A stretch of DNA of 64,000 nt from Timema cristinae (GCA_039000515.1 JBCFYV010001001.1:5755993-5819992), one strand, 5' to 3'; positions 42,353 through 53,690 are shown, counted from the stretch's first letter. Notes: a model not told the origin generated them from the sequence alone. Numbers and translations: made by a program.

Positions 42353-43753
42353 CTATTTTACTATCGCTATATGTTATTTATAATCCGTAATGTTACTGCT
42401 TCACAAACCCACAACAAAACTAAATAAAGTCCCAAATGGTAAAAAAAAGACAATATGTTTAGCTTACTATTCAAATAGATAAAAACTTTTACACCATTCT
42501 AAAAATTTCATATATCTATTTCCACACTTTGGTTTCAGAGTATGACACTTGTAATATGAGAAGGAATGTATCGCGTTGAAAAATGTAGCGCTATGCTTTA
42601 AACTATGTTATTTTATATGCGCGGGCCACGGAATAAATACTAAACAAAGGGTGGAATTTCCGCGGCAGAAGGGTGTACATGTTTTGACAACTGCCAAGAG
42701 CGCAAACACCAAGGAATGAAGTAGCGACAAAAAGAATCTAAATGTTTCGCTGGTACACGCCGATAATTTCAAGTTAATATTTATCAATTATAATAAATTA
42801 TTTTTCCTCTGCTATCACTGGATGTTTATAGTCTCTCTAAAATTCTTGATGTTAGCGTAATATCAGATTATAAAAGGTCTGTGAAGGAACGTCAGAATTT
42901 ATTAGCCTTCGTGACTCTTGGAAATTTCAAATCTGAGTACGTATTTGATTTGAAATTCCAAACCTTAAATTATAAATTTCAAACATTTGAGTAATTTTAA
43001 CATTTTATAGTAACTAACAATGATCCGCTATTAAAATATAATTAACACATTTATTTTAATATTTAAGATATTAAGTTATTTGTATTAATTTTCATATTAT
43101 TTTAGTGGAACTCATATTTGACTTGAACATAGCCATTTTCGAATTTTATGGATATGATTTAAAAACCAAATATAATCGAGACTATATTTTGAATTTGATT
43201 TTTCTTTAAATCACCATAGAAGATTATATTTGAAACAGTTTAGTTAAATTCCAAAGTAAGGTATACTATTCAAAATTTAAAATATTGAATTGACACAGGC
43301 AAAAAAAAAAAATCAAAAATGTAAAAGAGTAAGCATGAAACACAAATATTGCTTACTCTGAGCTTAATAGAATAAGCAAACAAATATTAATTATGAAGTA
43401 TACTAGATGACGAGACTAAAACTCAAAGGAAATATTCCAAATTCAAGTATTTAATGCCGTTTGAGATGTAATTACTAGTATCATCTAGGTTTCCGGGTTA
43501 AAATATAAAACGAAAATAGCAATATACATCAATTTTATGACTTATAAAATAATTTGATCATTGGGCCTATTACTTTGGCAAAATTAAGACTTTCTAAAAT
43601 TATTTTGTTTGAATATTTGTCCCGTACATCTCTTGGTTATTGTATGATAAAGATTTGTTGTTCGCGCCCATCCCTAAATTAATTAAATGAATGAGAGTAG
43701 CTATTCATAAGTTACACTATATCAACAATTAATTAGCTTCGGTCCTCATTATG

Positions 43754-43793
<40 letters not shown>

Positions 43794-44739
43794 AAATAAA
43801 GGTACGATCCGCCACACAGATTTCCTCGCTCTTTTACTAAAGAATGGCGATATTTACTGGAAGATCTTAAGATATAGGAAACTAAATAATATACTCTGAA
43901 AAATAAAAATAAAAAGGCAAAAGGGAAGAAAACTTTATTAAATAATATATATATATATTTAATTCTCCTATGGTTGTATATAAAAAGAATAGTTTATTTT
44001 ATTTAGCTCAGTTGCACGAGGAACTTAATCTCGGGACCTCTGGATTTAGGTAGGCACTTATACTTAAAGTTTATATTATATCGTAATGGAAACAAATTAC
44101 AAGGTTATGAAATTTTTTAAAAAATTAAGTTATTTGTTTGGTTATTTATGTATTCTGAATATTACTCATATCAAATCCTGCCTATGGAGCTCCGTTAATT
44201 TACATTACTAAGGTAACATAATTTTCTTGAAACAAAACAAAACAAAACAAAAAAATGGAAACTTCTCACCATAGCCATTCTGTAGTTGAAAGCTACATAT
44301 CTTTATATTTGATTAAAGATATGTATAATCTTCTCTCTTCCTCTCCAAGTTAAATTTACACTCTTGGGTAAAACGTTTATAGTTCAAAGTTTTAATAACT
44401 TGCAACACAGTGTCCCTTTTGTCTCTTGATTGGGAACTTAAACATTCCAGCTTTATTATATTTTTAAACCGACGCCAAAAAAGACCAAAACTAAAAAAAA
44501 CTTATCGTCCACTTCCATTCTTCAAAAACCAATAAACAAAACAAAAAAACAAAACAACTTTCCAAATACACACCAAAGAGGTGATACAGTTTAGAGCTAG
44601 CAATATTGCTAGAATAGTGACGTATGGATGAGAGCTTTAGTAAAAGGAAATGGCAAAGAGAAATAATTTAATGAATCGTAAGACCAAACTATACGTATAT
44701 TTTGTTACTCTAATTAATTATAATTAAAGGGGAGGGTTT
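42353..44739. other. Long AT-rich spacer
   Basis: Holds an (AT)n tract at about 43757-43787, an (AAAAC)n tract near 44236, and a reversed SINE-E-like fragment near 44013-44058. 42880-43680 is rich in ATTTGAAATT-like sequence and ends GGGCCTATT... CGCGCCCATCCCTAA, which resembles the right end of the element at 53861-55204; a diverged relative is possible. No gene seen. Confidence 0.4.
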
Positions 44740-45500
44740 TATTTGTCACAATACACTGTTGCAGGAACATTCTACCAAAGAGCACACATGAAATAGTACA
44801 CACAACTACAGAAACATTTTAAGAAAAAAGTAATATTTCTCTTCGCCAAAGAGTATCGCAATCAACTAACCATTTCACAGACCACCATTTAAAGAAAAAT
44901 ATTAGCCAATAGCTCAGAAACGATTGGTTTTATAATAAATATATTTCAAATAAATTGTTTTTATCTTTAATAGTAACTTATTAGAACTTTTCAATGATAA
45001 ATTATTTCGTATCTCTAAGAATTGCTTAAATAATATAAAAATTATATATATTTACTTGTATAAAATATACTCTTGTCCAAGTCATTTTTTCTGTAAAGTG
45101 AGATGCATCATTTTGTTTTTACGTTAGGCAGTACCTAGATAAGAATTTTATTCAAAATCGTTTAGGAAAATTTGGAGAAAATTGTTTGTTTTTTCCTATC
45201 TCTTTTTGACTTTAAGTAAACTAACCTTAATTTTAGGGCTAGATATATAATTCCAAAAATCCCTCGGAGGCAACTTATGTAAATCCTAGATACCAAGTTT
45301 TAACCCGTTGGGTAAAACAGTTTCGGCTCTAACCCGAGGTACAGACAGACAGACAGACTGCATCGCGAAAACCACATTTTCGGTTTCAGGGGATCATGAA
45401 ACTTCAACATTTATCAAAATCTAGCGCTCTAATTTTTTTACGATCACAATACTCCTATCTACGAGATGTCACAAGAAAGTAAAAAAGTTGATGTTTTTAA
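44740..45500 (-). mobile_element. G/H element, reversed, G and H parts
   Basis: Left: H part reversed (CAATACACTGTTGCAGGAAC, CTCTTCGCCAAAGAG). Right: G part reversed (ACTTATTAGAACTTTTCAAT, CAGACAGACAGACAG, TTTCAGGGGATCATGAAAC, TACGATCACAATACTCC). With the plus-strand copies this fixes G-H as one element. Confidence 0.7.
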
Positions 45501-45930
45501 TTATATGTCCTGCATTCAATTTGATTTTATAAAAAAAAAAACTATTCCCATGATAATGTTAAATAATGGGAAAAAGACGAGTGACCTTTAACGTAACAGT
45601 TTAGGTACGCTACGGTAATCCGAGTTTTTCCACTCTCTTTATTTCTCCTTGGCAAGCTATGCAACCCCATTGCAGTACAATTAAGCTTTATGTAATCCCC
45701 TTTGCCAAGTACTTTAGCAGAAAAAATTAGATCCCTCCGCGCGAACAACCCATTCAATCCACCATTACACATTATTGCCCGGGATAGTGGTGCAACCAAC
45801 TGATTCTAAAGCGCATTATAAACCTTCTCGGTGAATCGCTAGAAACGGTAGACAAATTTTATCATTAAATAATATTTACCTCCTGGTGATGCCTGGAAAT
45901 ATAAAACATTAGTAATGATGTTTAATGTTT
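45501..45930. other. Unannotated spacer with one 85-codon open frame
   Basis: The minus-strand frame at 45542-45799 is less AT-biased than most here but has no domain, splice context or homologue I recognise. No call. Confidence 0.35.
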
Positions 45931-46125
45931 AGTGAGTTAAAGAACCCGGGTTCGATTTCCAACCCGACCAAAGAATGTATTGTTGATGGATTTGGGGTAT
46001 TTTACGCACGGCCGAGGAATTGGGTGTTTGTGTCTGTGCAGGAATGAAGTTTGTGTCTAATCTAGAAATAAGTAAGTTTGTAAGTCTTTTTGTTTCAGCA
46101 AGAGATGGTTAAATACCATGAATAA
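45931..46125 (+). mobile_element. SINE-C, head damaged
   Basis: AACCCGGGTTCGATTTCC (B box), ACGGCCGAGGAATTGGGTG, TGTGTCTGTGCAGG and GGTTAAATACCATGAA. Confidence 0.65.
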
Positions 46126-46260
46126 AATTAATTTGGAAGCTTGAAGAGTATTTACATTTTTTGTTATTATTTTGCAGGTGCAGGAATATTATTAACACCT
46201 TGATATGCATTTATAGTGAACGTCGGACTACTTGCTTAAATCCGCCCCAAGTGAAGACAA

Positions 46261-46420
46261 CGTGTCTCAACCTGAGTCTTCATGTCTCAATCTTGGGCTT
46301 CATGTCTCAATCTGGATCTTCATGTTTCAATCTGGGTCTTCATGTTTCAATCTGGGTCTCCATGTCTCAAACTGGGTCTCCATGTCTCACTCTGGGTCTT
46401 CATGTCTCAACCTGAATTTA
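46261..46420. repeat. 20-bp tandem array, 8 units
   Basis: Unit CATGTCTCAATCTGGGTCTT, eight copies in exact register with scattered single changes. The unit is not a multiple of three, so the overlapping open frames here are by-products. Confidence 0.97.
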
Positions 46421-46449
46421 AGATGTAATGAAATAAATCCGAGCTTAGG

Positions 46450-46530
46450 AACATATTTTTGCGATTATGTAAGAAAAAAAATTGACCAAAATAAACAAAA
46501 TATGGCTCCAGTAGAGACATTTAGTTGAAT
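46450..46530. repeat. FB arm fragment
   Basis: GACCAAAATAAACAAAATAT with GGCTCCAGTAGAGACAT closely matches the left arm of FB near 17310-17340. Confidence 0.6.
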
Positions 46531-46587
46531 TTGTAAGTTAGAGAATATTTATCATGATCATGGCGGCAATCGACCATAAAACAGATT

Positions 46588-46735
46588 TAGCACTGCGTCT
46601 AACTATCCCTTCGGGTTTTAATTACTATAATGTTATATGGATGAAGAGGATTTTAATTACTATAATGTTTATGGATGAAGAGGGTTTTAATTACTATAAT
46701 GTTATATGGATGAAGAGGGTTGAATTAAAAGGTTT
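46588..46735 (-). mobile_element. SINE-A fragment with internal 35-bp triplication
   Basis: Tail complement AGCACTGCGTCTAACTATCC followed by three 35-bp units (TTTTAATTACTATAATGTTA type, 46616-46719) and then GGTTGAATTAAAAGG, the normal SINE-A middle. The unit corresponds to a stretch of SINE-A itself. Confidence 0.8.
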
Positions 46736-46740
46736 TTTTA

Positions 46741-46968
46741 TTTAGCACCGCGTTTTACTATCCGTTCGGGTTATACGCCTATTTACTAATTACACTCATA
46801 GGTTAGGAATTATAAAGGCTTAATTTAGATGAAATGCACCTGCATTTGCGTGGAGGGGAGTGTAAAACCATTTAGATAAACCACCCTAAGTACACCCGAC
46901 CGGGATCGAACCCCGCTCTCCCCATCTTCAGCAGTCTAGTATATTGCTAGTGACGCCTTAAGGGCTAG
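46741..46968 (-). mobile_element. SINE-A, head slightly shortened
   Basis: Tail GCACCGCGTTTTACTATCCG, middle, B-box complement CGGGATCGAACCCCGC, and part of the head (GTCTAGTATATTGCTAGTGA). Confidence 0.85.
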
Positions 46969-47106
46969 GTGCAGACGAACTACTTAGCAGTTTAGTTGGC
47001 TAGTGAAAGTGAATGCTGTTAAATGGGGTAGTTGATCGCAACTCAAATGAAAAGTTGGACTAACTCCAACTTGTATCCAACCAATGTGTCGGGACAGCTA
47101 TCGTTC

Positions 47107-47250
47107 TCACCCACTTCGGTGGTCGTATGGTCTAAGGCACTACTCTTGCAATATATTAGACTGCCTATGACGGGGAGATTGTGGTTTGATCCCGGTCGGG
47201 TGTACCTAGTGTGGATTTCCCTAAGCTGTTGGTCTGTGTCCCCTATGCAC
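47107..47250 (+). mobile_element. SINE-A head and part of middle
   Basis: CACCCACTTCGGTGGTCGTA, GACGGGGAGATTGTGG, B box GTTTGATCCCGGTCGGG. It loses similarity after the poly-pyrimidine stretch; the tail is absent. Confidence 0.75.
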
Positions 47251-47434
47251 ACACTTCCTGACTTCACTTTCGACGTTACGCCCTTTTACACAAGAGACAC
47301 ACTTTTAACTCTAATTAAAGGTCAATAATGACCGAATTTAGGTTTGAAAGCGGAAATGCAGCTAAAAGTGAACATAACTGTTGGGATGAACACAGTATTT
47401 CCGAGTTCTTCTCTTTTCACAAAATCCAACTAGT

Positions 47435-48651
47435 AAGTTGCTTAGGAATATATTTGGTCCAAATGGTATGAAGATACTCGGTAGTGGAGGAGGTTACATG
47501 AGGAGTTACATACCCTGTGTGCATCACAAGAGATTGATAGGATAATCAAGTCTCGTAGATTACGGTGGGAGAATTTAGAGCCGTGTTCAGGGTATTGACT
47601 GGTAGACCCAATGGGAAGAGACCTTTGGGAAGATCTAGACGCAGATGGGAGGATAATGTTAGAATGGACCATAAAGAGATAGGGTATAATGAGGTGGACT
47701 GGATAGAGCTAGCTCAAGATATGGATAGGTTGTAATGAGGTGGTCTGTATATAACTAGCTCTAGATAGGGATAGGGAGTAATGGGATGGATTGTATAGAA
47801 CTAGCTCTAGATAGGGATAGGTTGTAATGAGATGGTCTGTATAGCACTAGCTCTAGATAGGGATAGGGAGTAATGAGGTGGTCTGTATAGAACTAGCTCT
47901 AGATAGGGATAGGGAGTAATGAGGTGGTCTGTATAGAACTAGCTCTAGATAGGGATAGGTTGTAATGAGATGGTCTGTATAGCACTAGCTCTAGATAGGG
48001 ATAGGGAGTAATGAGGTGGTCTGTATAGAACTAGCTCTAGATAGGGATAGGAGTAATGAGGTGGTCTGTATAGAACTAGCTTTAGATAGGGATAGGGAGT
48101 AATGAGGTGGTCTGTATAGAACTAGCTCTAGATAGGGATAGGGAGTAATGAGGTGGTCTGTATAGAACTAGCTCTAGATAGGATAGGGAGTAATGAGGTG
48201 GTCTATAGAACTAGCTCTAGATAGGGATAGGTTGTAATGAGATGGTCTGTATAGCACTAGCTCTATATAGGATAGGAGTAATGAGGTGGTCTGTATAGAA
48301 CTAGCTCTAGATAGGGATAGGGAGTAATGAGGTGTCTGTATAGAACTAGCTCTAGATAGGGATAGGTTGTAATGAGATGGTCTGTATAGCACTAGCTCTA
48401 TATAGGGATAGGGAGTAATGAGGTGGTCTGTATAGAACTAGCTCTAGATAGGGATAGGGAGTAATGAGGTGGTCTGTATAGAACTAGCTCTAGATAGGGA
48501 TAGGGAGTAATGAGGTGGTCTGTATAGAACTAGCTCTAGATAGGTAATGTAATGAGATGGAATTGATGTAACAGCTCAAAATAAGGATATATGGTGTACT
48601 TTTGTAAGTGCTGCTATGAATTTTTTTCGAGTTCTTAATGCCATACAGTAA
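47435..48651 (+). pseudogene. LINE-2 RT C-terminus relic, copy 2, split by a 46-bp array
   Basis: Left part reads, across frame breaks, IFGPNG, DNQVS/KSRRLRW-like sequence, FRVLTGRPNGKRPLGRSRRR, WEDNVRMDHKEIGYNEVDW and IELAQDMDR. Right of the array, one frame resumes WCTFVSAAMNFFRVLNAIQ and a stop at 48649-48651. Both halves fit the end of the same LINE ORF as 40556 and 59158. Between them the segment for about NEVDWIELAQDMDR is repeated as DNA. Confidence 0.85.
47698..48560. repeat. 46-bp tandem array, about 19 units
   Basis: Unit AATGAGGTGGTCTGTATAGA plus ACTAGCTCTAGATAGGGATAGGGAGT (in two parts). The first units still match the LINE coding sequence (GAGGTGGACTGGATAGAGCT). Two unit types alternate (GGGAGTAATGAG versus GGTTGTAATGAG), which suggests higher-order duplication. 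46 is not a multiple of three, so the LINE frame is lost. Confidence 0.96.
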
Positions 48652-48949
48652 ATGATTAAGTACAAATAGCCGCAGTTTCTACCACGTTCATTTAAATAAC
48701 ATAATTATGTGTGTCAACTTACGTTGTCTCCACTGTAGAATGGCCAACTGTTGAATGTCATGTGTGGTTCCAACCCAACTAAACTGTTTATTCGGAGAGA
48801 AATCTTTGGTGTGCACATGATCTCAATTAAAATTGTGCAACGTGAAATCGTTCGTCTGCGCCTAGCCTAGGACCAAGCGGCCACCGAAGCGGGTTATAAA
48901 ACTATGAAACAAAAATTCATGGACAAAATACCGAATGCCCATGACATAA
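48652..48949. other. Unannotated spacer with SINE-A head remnant
   Basis: 48856-48896 reads CTAGGACCAAGCGGCCACCG and AAGCGGGTT, a reversed SINE-A head. Confidence 0.5.
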
Positions 48950-49100
48950 TAAAAAATGGTTGAGTTTACTGTGTGTATAAAACTAAACTAAATGTACTGA
49001 ACAATATTTTATTCATTTAGGTAAAACATGTTTATTTTTGCCATAAAAACTTTTTAAAAAATTACCTCGATTTACGTCCCCTTCTAGCCCACCTTAAAAC
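48950..49100. repeat. FB arm
   Basis: TAAAACTAAACTAAATGTAC, TTTATTTTTGCCATAAAAAC and CCCACCTTAAAAC resemble FB at 17236-17895. Confidence 0.55.
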
Positions 49101-49117
49101 ATACTTTTTGAAGAAAG

Positions 49118-49185
49118 CGAGCTCATTAACGTAATTAGTAAACACGCGTATAGCCCGAACATATAGTAAAACGCGATAACAAATT
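49118..49185 (+). mobile_element. SINE-A tail fragment
   Basis: CATTAACGTAATTAGTAAAC, GCGTATAGCCCGAACATATA and GTAAAACGCG match the shared tail. Confidence 0.65.
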
Positions 49186-50269
49186 AAAACTGTTCTTGAT
49201 CTACTTTCTTTGAGATCCGCAACTAAATAATACACATTTTTACAAAACTATGTTTGTACTTTGTTAACAACTAATAAATTAAAAAAGTTTTACTTTGCTG
49301 GAACATAGTACATTGTCCAAAACTTGGAACTTATCTGGAAAATGCATACAATATTTGAGTTGATAATATTTTATCCTACTCTAAGGTTAGTGAGTATTCT
49401 TCTCGTGCCAGGTAATTATATTTATTTAATTTTAGAATTTCAAAGGTAGGAGTAGAGATAAAACGAAAATCTGAGTGTCAAAAAACTTTATATTGGAATT
49501 CCGACGACTGCAAACGACGCGCACATAATTATATACATTATTGTCGTCCGCGTTCTTGGTCCATCCGACGCGTGAACTCATGTGTTGAAAGAGTTCATTT
49601 TAGGATATAAAATATTTTATTTTGTGTTTGTGTATGGTGTTCTACTATAAATTTGTTTCCTGGCACTTGTCAAAAATGTATCAGGTTATTCAAGTAGGTA
49701 CTTGGATTCCTGTCAAACGTCAGAACAAAACGGATAGAAGAATAATCTTTTGAGTGGCGTAGCAATTCATACCAAAACTAGAAACGGTTGATTTACAACA
49801 AATTTATGTTTTTTTCTGGCGGATAAACTTATATTTAGGATTAATATAACAATGGATGTTTCCAAATTATTGTACTGTGTCATGAAAAAAATATAGTCAA
49901 AACAAGAACGACACAAGCGCCTTCCATTTAACGAGTTATTTCAAATCATTTCACAACAATAGATGTGGGTTGTCTATTAGTATCTCGCTTTGCAGGCGCA
50001 TGCGCAATGATAGTATTTTGCAGGGCCGTTTTAAGACCTTTGTAGGCCCTAGGTACTTTTCCCTTGTATCCGATATTTTTACTCATTTTTACATTAATTT
50101 TATCGTTTGCACACACACACAAAACAATTAATGCATCTTGAAAATACTCGCAAATTGTAATGAACAATGAACACCTCTGAACCTCTGTTGATACAATATC
50201 CTGGGTTCGCCAATGGTTCGCGATACGTGAAATGCAACTAAGCATAACAACATAACTCTGTTACACTCG
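49186..50269. other. Spacer with a possible hAT end
   Basis: About 50022 reads CAGGGCCGTTTTAAGACCTT with TAGGCCCTAGG, a common hAT terminus style; no partner end was located. GGCGCATGCGCAATG near 49995 is an NRF1-type palindrome. Frames at 49946-50325 overlap the 63-bp array. Confidence 0.4.
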
Positions 50270-51002
50270 TGTATCTCTGATGGTGTCAATGAGTTTGTTG
50301 ATAAACGCGACAACAGTAATCTCATGTTGTAAACTCGTTGTTAACTCTGATGGGTGTCAATGAGTTTGTTGATAAACGCGACAACATAACTCTGTTAACT
50401 CGTGTATCTCTGATGGTGTCAATGAGTTTGTTGATAAACGCGACAACATAACTCTGTTACACTCGTGCATCTCTGATGGTGTCAATGAGTTTGTTGATAA
50501 ACGCGACAACATAACTCTGTTACACTCGTGCAACTCTGATGGTGTCAATGAGTTTGTTGATAAACGCGACAACATAACTCTGTTACACTCGTGCATCTCT
50601 GATGGTGTCATGAGTTTGTTGATAAACGCGACAACATAACTCTGTTACACTCGTGTATCTCTGATGGTGTTAATTAGTTTGTTGATAAACGCGACAACAT
50701 AACTCTGTTACACTCGTGTATCTCTGATGGTGTAATAGTTTGTTGATAAACGCGACAACATAACTCTGTTACACTCGTGTATCTCTGATGGTGTCAATGA
50801 GTTTGTTGATAAACGCGACAACATAACTCTGTTACACTCGTGTATCTCTGATGGTGTCAATGAGTTTGTTGATAAACGCGACAACATAACTCTGTTACAC
50901 TCGTGTATCTCTGATGGTGTCAATGAGTTTGTTGATAAACGCGACAACATCTCTATACTCATCTGTTACAACTCTGTATCGTCTGATGGTGTCAATGAGT
51001 TT
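50270..51002. repeat. 63-bp tandem array, about 12 units
   Basis: Unit TCTGATGGTGTCAATGAGTT, TGTTGATAAACGCGACAACA, TAACTCTGTTACACTCGTGTATC (three parts), with small deletions in some units. 63 bp is 21 codons, so the minus strand stays open as repeats of RLSTNSLTPSEIHECNRV. The open frames break where units lost bases, and there is no start context or domain; no CDS is called. Confidence 0.96.
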
Positions 51003-51816
51003 AAATTTCTTGTGTGAGATATTGAAGGTTAGGAAACTCCTTTATTGCATCCTAGCGTACATTTTGAAACGCTCTTTTCTTTCAAAATCTCGGGATATAA
51101 AGTAGGAAATTCCCAAATTCACCCCTCTTGACATTTATGGGATGTATCCACTCTCTCGAGTGTTCCAGTGCAAATAACAAACTAATAGCAACTACAATCT
51201 CCTCCTTTTCATCAAGTTCAACTTATAGTCTTTCATAATTTTAGTACAGTCCACTTGAAAATTTGACTAAACGAATCGTACACAAAAATGGTGTGCTCCG
51301 ATCAGAATCAAGAAATCAACTGATAACAATTCATGTACAAACGACACAATACATCAGATACATCGGAGCAGTGTAATCTCTTGAAACTGATGTGTTATGT
51401 TGTGCTGTGATATGTTGACATGTGTCAACATGAAACGTCAGCGTAGTCTGAATTCGGCTTAGTACTCCCATAGTGTCTAATGTATTTAGAAAGTGCACGT
51501 TATATACTCGAATTTAAAAAAAATATATTTGTTTAAACAACACCCCTCAAAACCTTCCACGATTTTTAAATTAATAATAAGATTTTCCCTCGACTTTTTC
51601 ATAATGATCTCATTTTATTGTTTTAACATATTTATACGGAATTACAGCGGCTATTGATTTTGGACCTGGCCATTTATATTAATTAACCAACAAGGTTTAT
51701 TATGATGCACAGTAAGTCCAATATTTACTATCCATGAAAACATCCACAATTCAGTTATCCGTGCTTTCCTCTCTAGACCTATATCACGCGATTTGTGTTA
51801 TTACAATAATTAAGAC
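51003..51816. other. Spacer with a SINE-C/D tail
   Basis: 51425-51515 ends AGAAAGTGCACGTTATATAC, the shared C/D tail with degenerate upstream sequence. The rest is unannotated. Confidence 0.45.
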
Positions 51817-51976
51817 CTACAGTAGCCCCATGGCTTCTTTGGTGCTGACTGACAGCTGACGGCTTTGAAAAGTTACCAGACCAAATTATGTATCCCTACG
51901 CCGAGCCATATGATCTGCAAAAACATGTGTTTAGCAGCTGTCAGTCAGCACCAAAGAAGCCATGGGGCTACTGTAG
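51817..51976. repeat. Perfect 42-bp inverted repeat with 76-bp loop
   Basis: 51817-51858 (starting CTACAGTAGCCCCATGGCTT) is the exact reverse complement of 51935-51976. The loop is unrelated sequence. Perfect arms suggest a young MITE or a recent palindromic rearrangement. Confidence 0.95.
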
Positions 51977-52286
51977 TTTGAGAAGATGAGCCTCCTCATT
52001 TTAATTTGCACTCATTTCGAAAGCAAGGAGAATTTAGAATATGAATTTCAATGTCAAATTCTAAGAGAAAATTTCAGATTATAACACAGTGACCTGTGTT
52101 TATGGTTTGGTTGATTTGTATTCATATTAGTTAGCAAAAGGTTTTTCTTCTGTCAATGAAAATGTTATATGTAACATTATACATATTCAGTTTAGTTTGA
52201 GTTTACATTTATGTAGCTTATTTTGTATTCATACAAACCGATTACTACTCAAATGAAAGGCAGCTAGCACTTTTGTTATTATTATT
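51977..52286. other. Unannotated spacer
   Basis: Nothing recognised. Confidence 0.4.
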
Positions 52287-52512
52287 TTATTGAGTGTTCT
52301 GTCTTACGACAGGTCCATTCCTTTTGTGAGTGAACTTAGACAGTCAATGAGCCCTGTCATCTGTCTATTCCATTAGCTTCCAGAATGTTCTTCTTTCCTT
52401 CAAGTCATCCAATATTTGAATCCTCCTTCTTCCTAAGCTCCTCTTTTTCTCAACCTTTCCTTCTATGACGTCATGCAGAAGATAGTTTCTCCTAAAGGTG
52501 TGGACTATCCAG
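52287..52512 (-). pseudogene. LINE RT C-terminus relic, third family
   Basis: Minus strand reads NYLLHDVIEGKVEKKRSLGR, then RRIQILDDLKERRTFWKL, two stops, and ends VVRQNTQ. The ll-DV-EG--EGKR-RGR-R---LDDL pattern is found at the C-terminus of several non-LTR reverse transcriptases. It differs from LINE-2 and the 63-kb relic. Confidence 0.75.
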
Positions 52513-52647
52513 TTTAATAACATTGCAGAGTAACAAATTACATAACTTTATAGATAAAACTAATGTTTGATTGTTGGTTTGTGTGTATACAACAATGACC
52601 TGTTAACGCTAGAACTCAAAAAATTAACTGGAAATATTTAATTTTTT

Positions 52648-52875
52648 TAAGCACTGAGTTTTACTATCCGTACTGATTCGCTAATTTTTTAGGGATGAGA
52701 AAGTTCAGATTTTAGAGGAAGTGTGCCCGAACTTGCGTGGAGGTAGAGTGAAAAACCATTTAGTAAAACTACCCTCAATACACCCAATCGAGATTCGAAC
52801 TCCGATATTCCCATCATCGCTGATCGAATCTATTGTGAGAGTGGCACCTTAGACCTCGCGGCTACAGAAGGGGGT
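52648..52875 (-). mobile_element. SINE-A, near full length, part of tail deleted
   Basis: Tail AGCACTGAGTTTTACTATCC (the GTTCGGGTTATACGC part is lost), middle TTTTAGAGGAAGTGTGCCC, B-box complement GATTCGAACTCCGA, head GACCTCGCGGCTACAGAAG. Confidence 0.82.
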
Positions 52876-53201
52876 TATTTTGAATTGATATCCAAATATA
52901 AATTACAGGAAATATATACACAATCACCTAATTTTAGGGTTTATTGAGTTTTTAGTTAACAACACATTTAGAAATAGGCTAAACCCAACACAGCTACCCT
53001 CTGCACATGCAATGAAAAAGTTTCTAAAATAAATGAGGAAATATTGAGTATTTTAGAAGGATAAAGCCTGTCATAGAAAGGCTTAAAAACTAGTCTAACA
53101 TAAAATCTTAAGGAAAGTAGGATGAAGTATAATTAAATGTCACAGCATTTGCGTGAATAAAGGATTATAAATCCTAGTGAATGAATGAAGGTAAATAAAA
53201 C
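52876..53201. other. Unannotated spacer
   Basis: Nothing recognised. Confidence 0.4.
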
Positions 53202-53427
53202 TACAGACCAATTTTCATAGTAAGGACCTTATAAAAATACAAACATACGTTTTGGGGGTCAACATTGATAGTATGTTAATATATTATCGGTTTTATTAAA
53301 AAGGAATTGATGGATTAAATAGTAAAGCTATTATTTCTGTTAATTTACAGTTATAGCCGCATCTAAATATCTTATTTTTGAAATTAACAAATTATACCTG
53401 AACACGAGAATCAAACCCAGGACTATG

Positions 53428-53594
53428 GTCATTCTCCACTCATATTTCAAGGCAGAATCTCTGGTGGACGTGCGGAGATAGTCGGTTGCGTTATCTGATA
53501 TCTCGTGATTCTTAATTGATCACACATTAATTATAGCCGACTATCTCCACACGTCCACCACAGACTCTGCCTTAAAACATGAGTGGAGAATGAC
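53428..53594. repeat. 58-bp inverted repeat, few mismatches
   Basis: Arms 53428-53485 and 53537-53594 share GTCATTCTCCACTCAT, AAGGCAGA, GGTGGACGTG and GGAGATAGTCGG. Sequence outside both arms is a B-box-like fragment (AATCAAACCCAGG; CCTGGGCCTGGG), so the structure may be two SINE-F-type fragments head to head. Confidence 0.85.
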
Positions 53595-53609
53595 CCTGGG
53601 CCTGGGACG

Positions 53610-53690
53610 ATTCCTGAATAGCTCAGTGGTACGAGCATTGACGTACTAAGACAAATGTTCCGGGTTCTATTTCCACATCCAAGTGTCAAT
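53610..53690 (+). mobile_element. tRNA-like SINE head (SINE-F)
   Basis: A box TAGCTCAGTGGTACGAGC, B box GGGTTCTATTTCC. The A box is tRNA-like, but the 3' acceptor arm is missing. Confidence 0.5.

Noticed and set aside
45542..45799. 85-codon minus-strand frame
   Set aside because: No domain, repeat match or neighbouring exon-like signal.
50128..50962. Peptide-repeat open frames on the minus strand
   Set aside because: They follow from the 63-bp unit being a multiple of three; frames break at unit deletions and there is no domain or start context.
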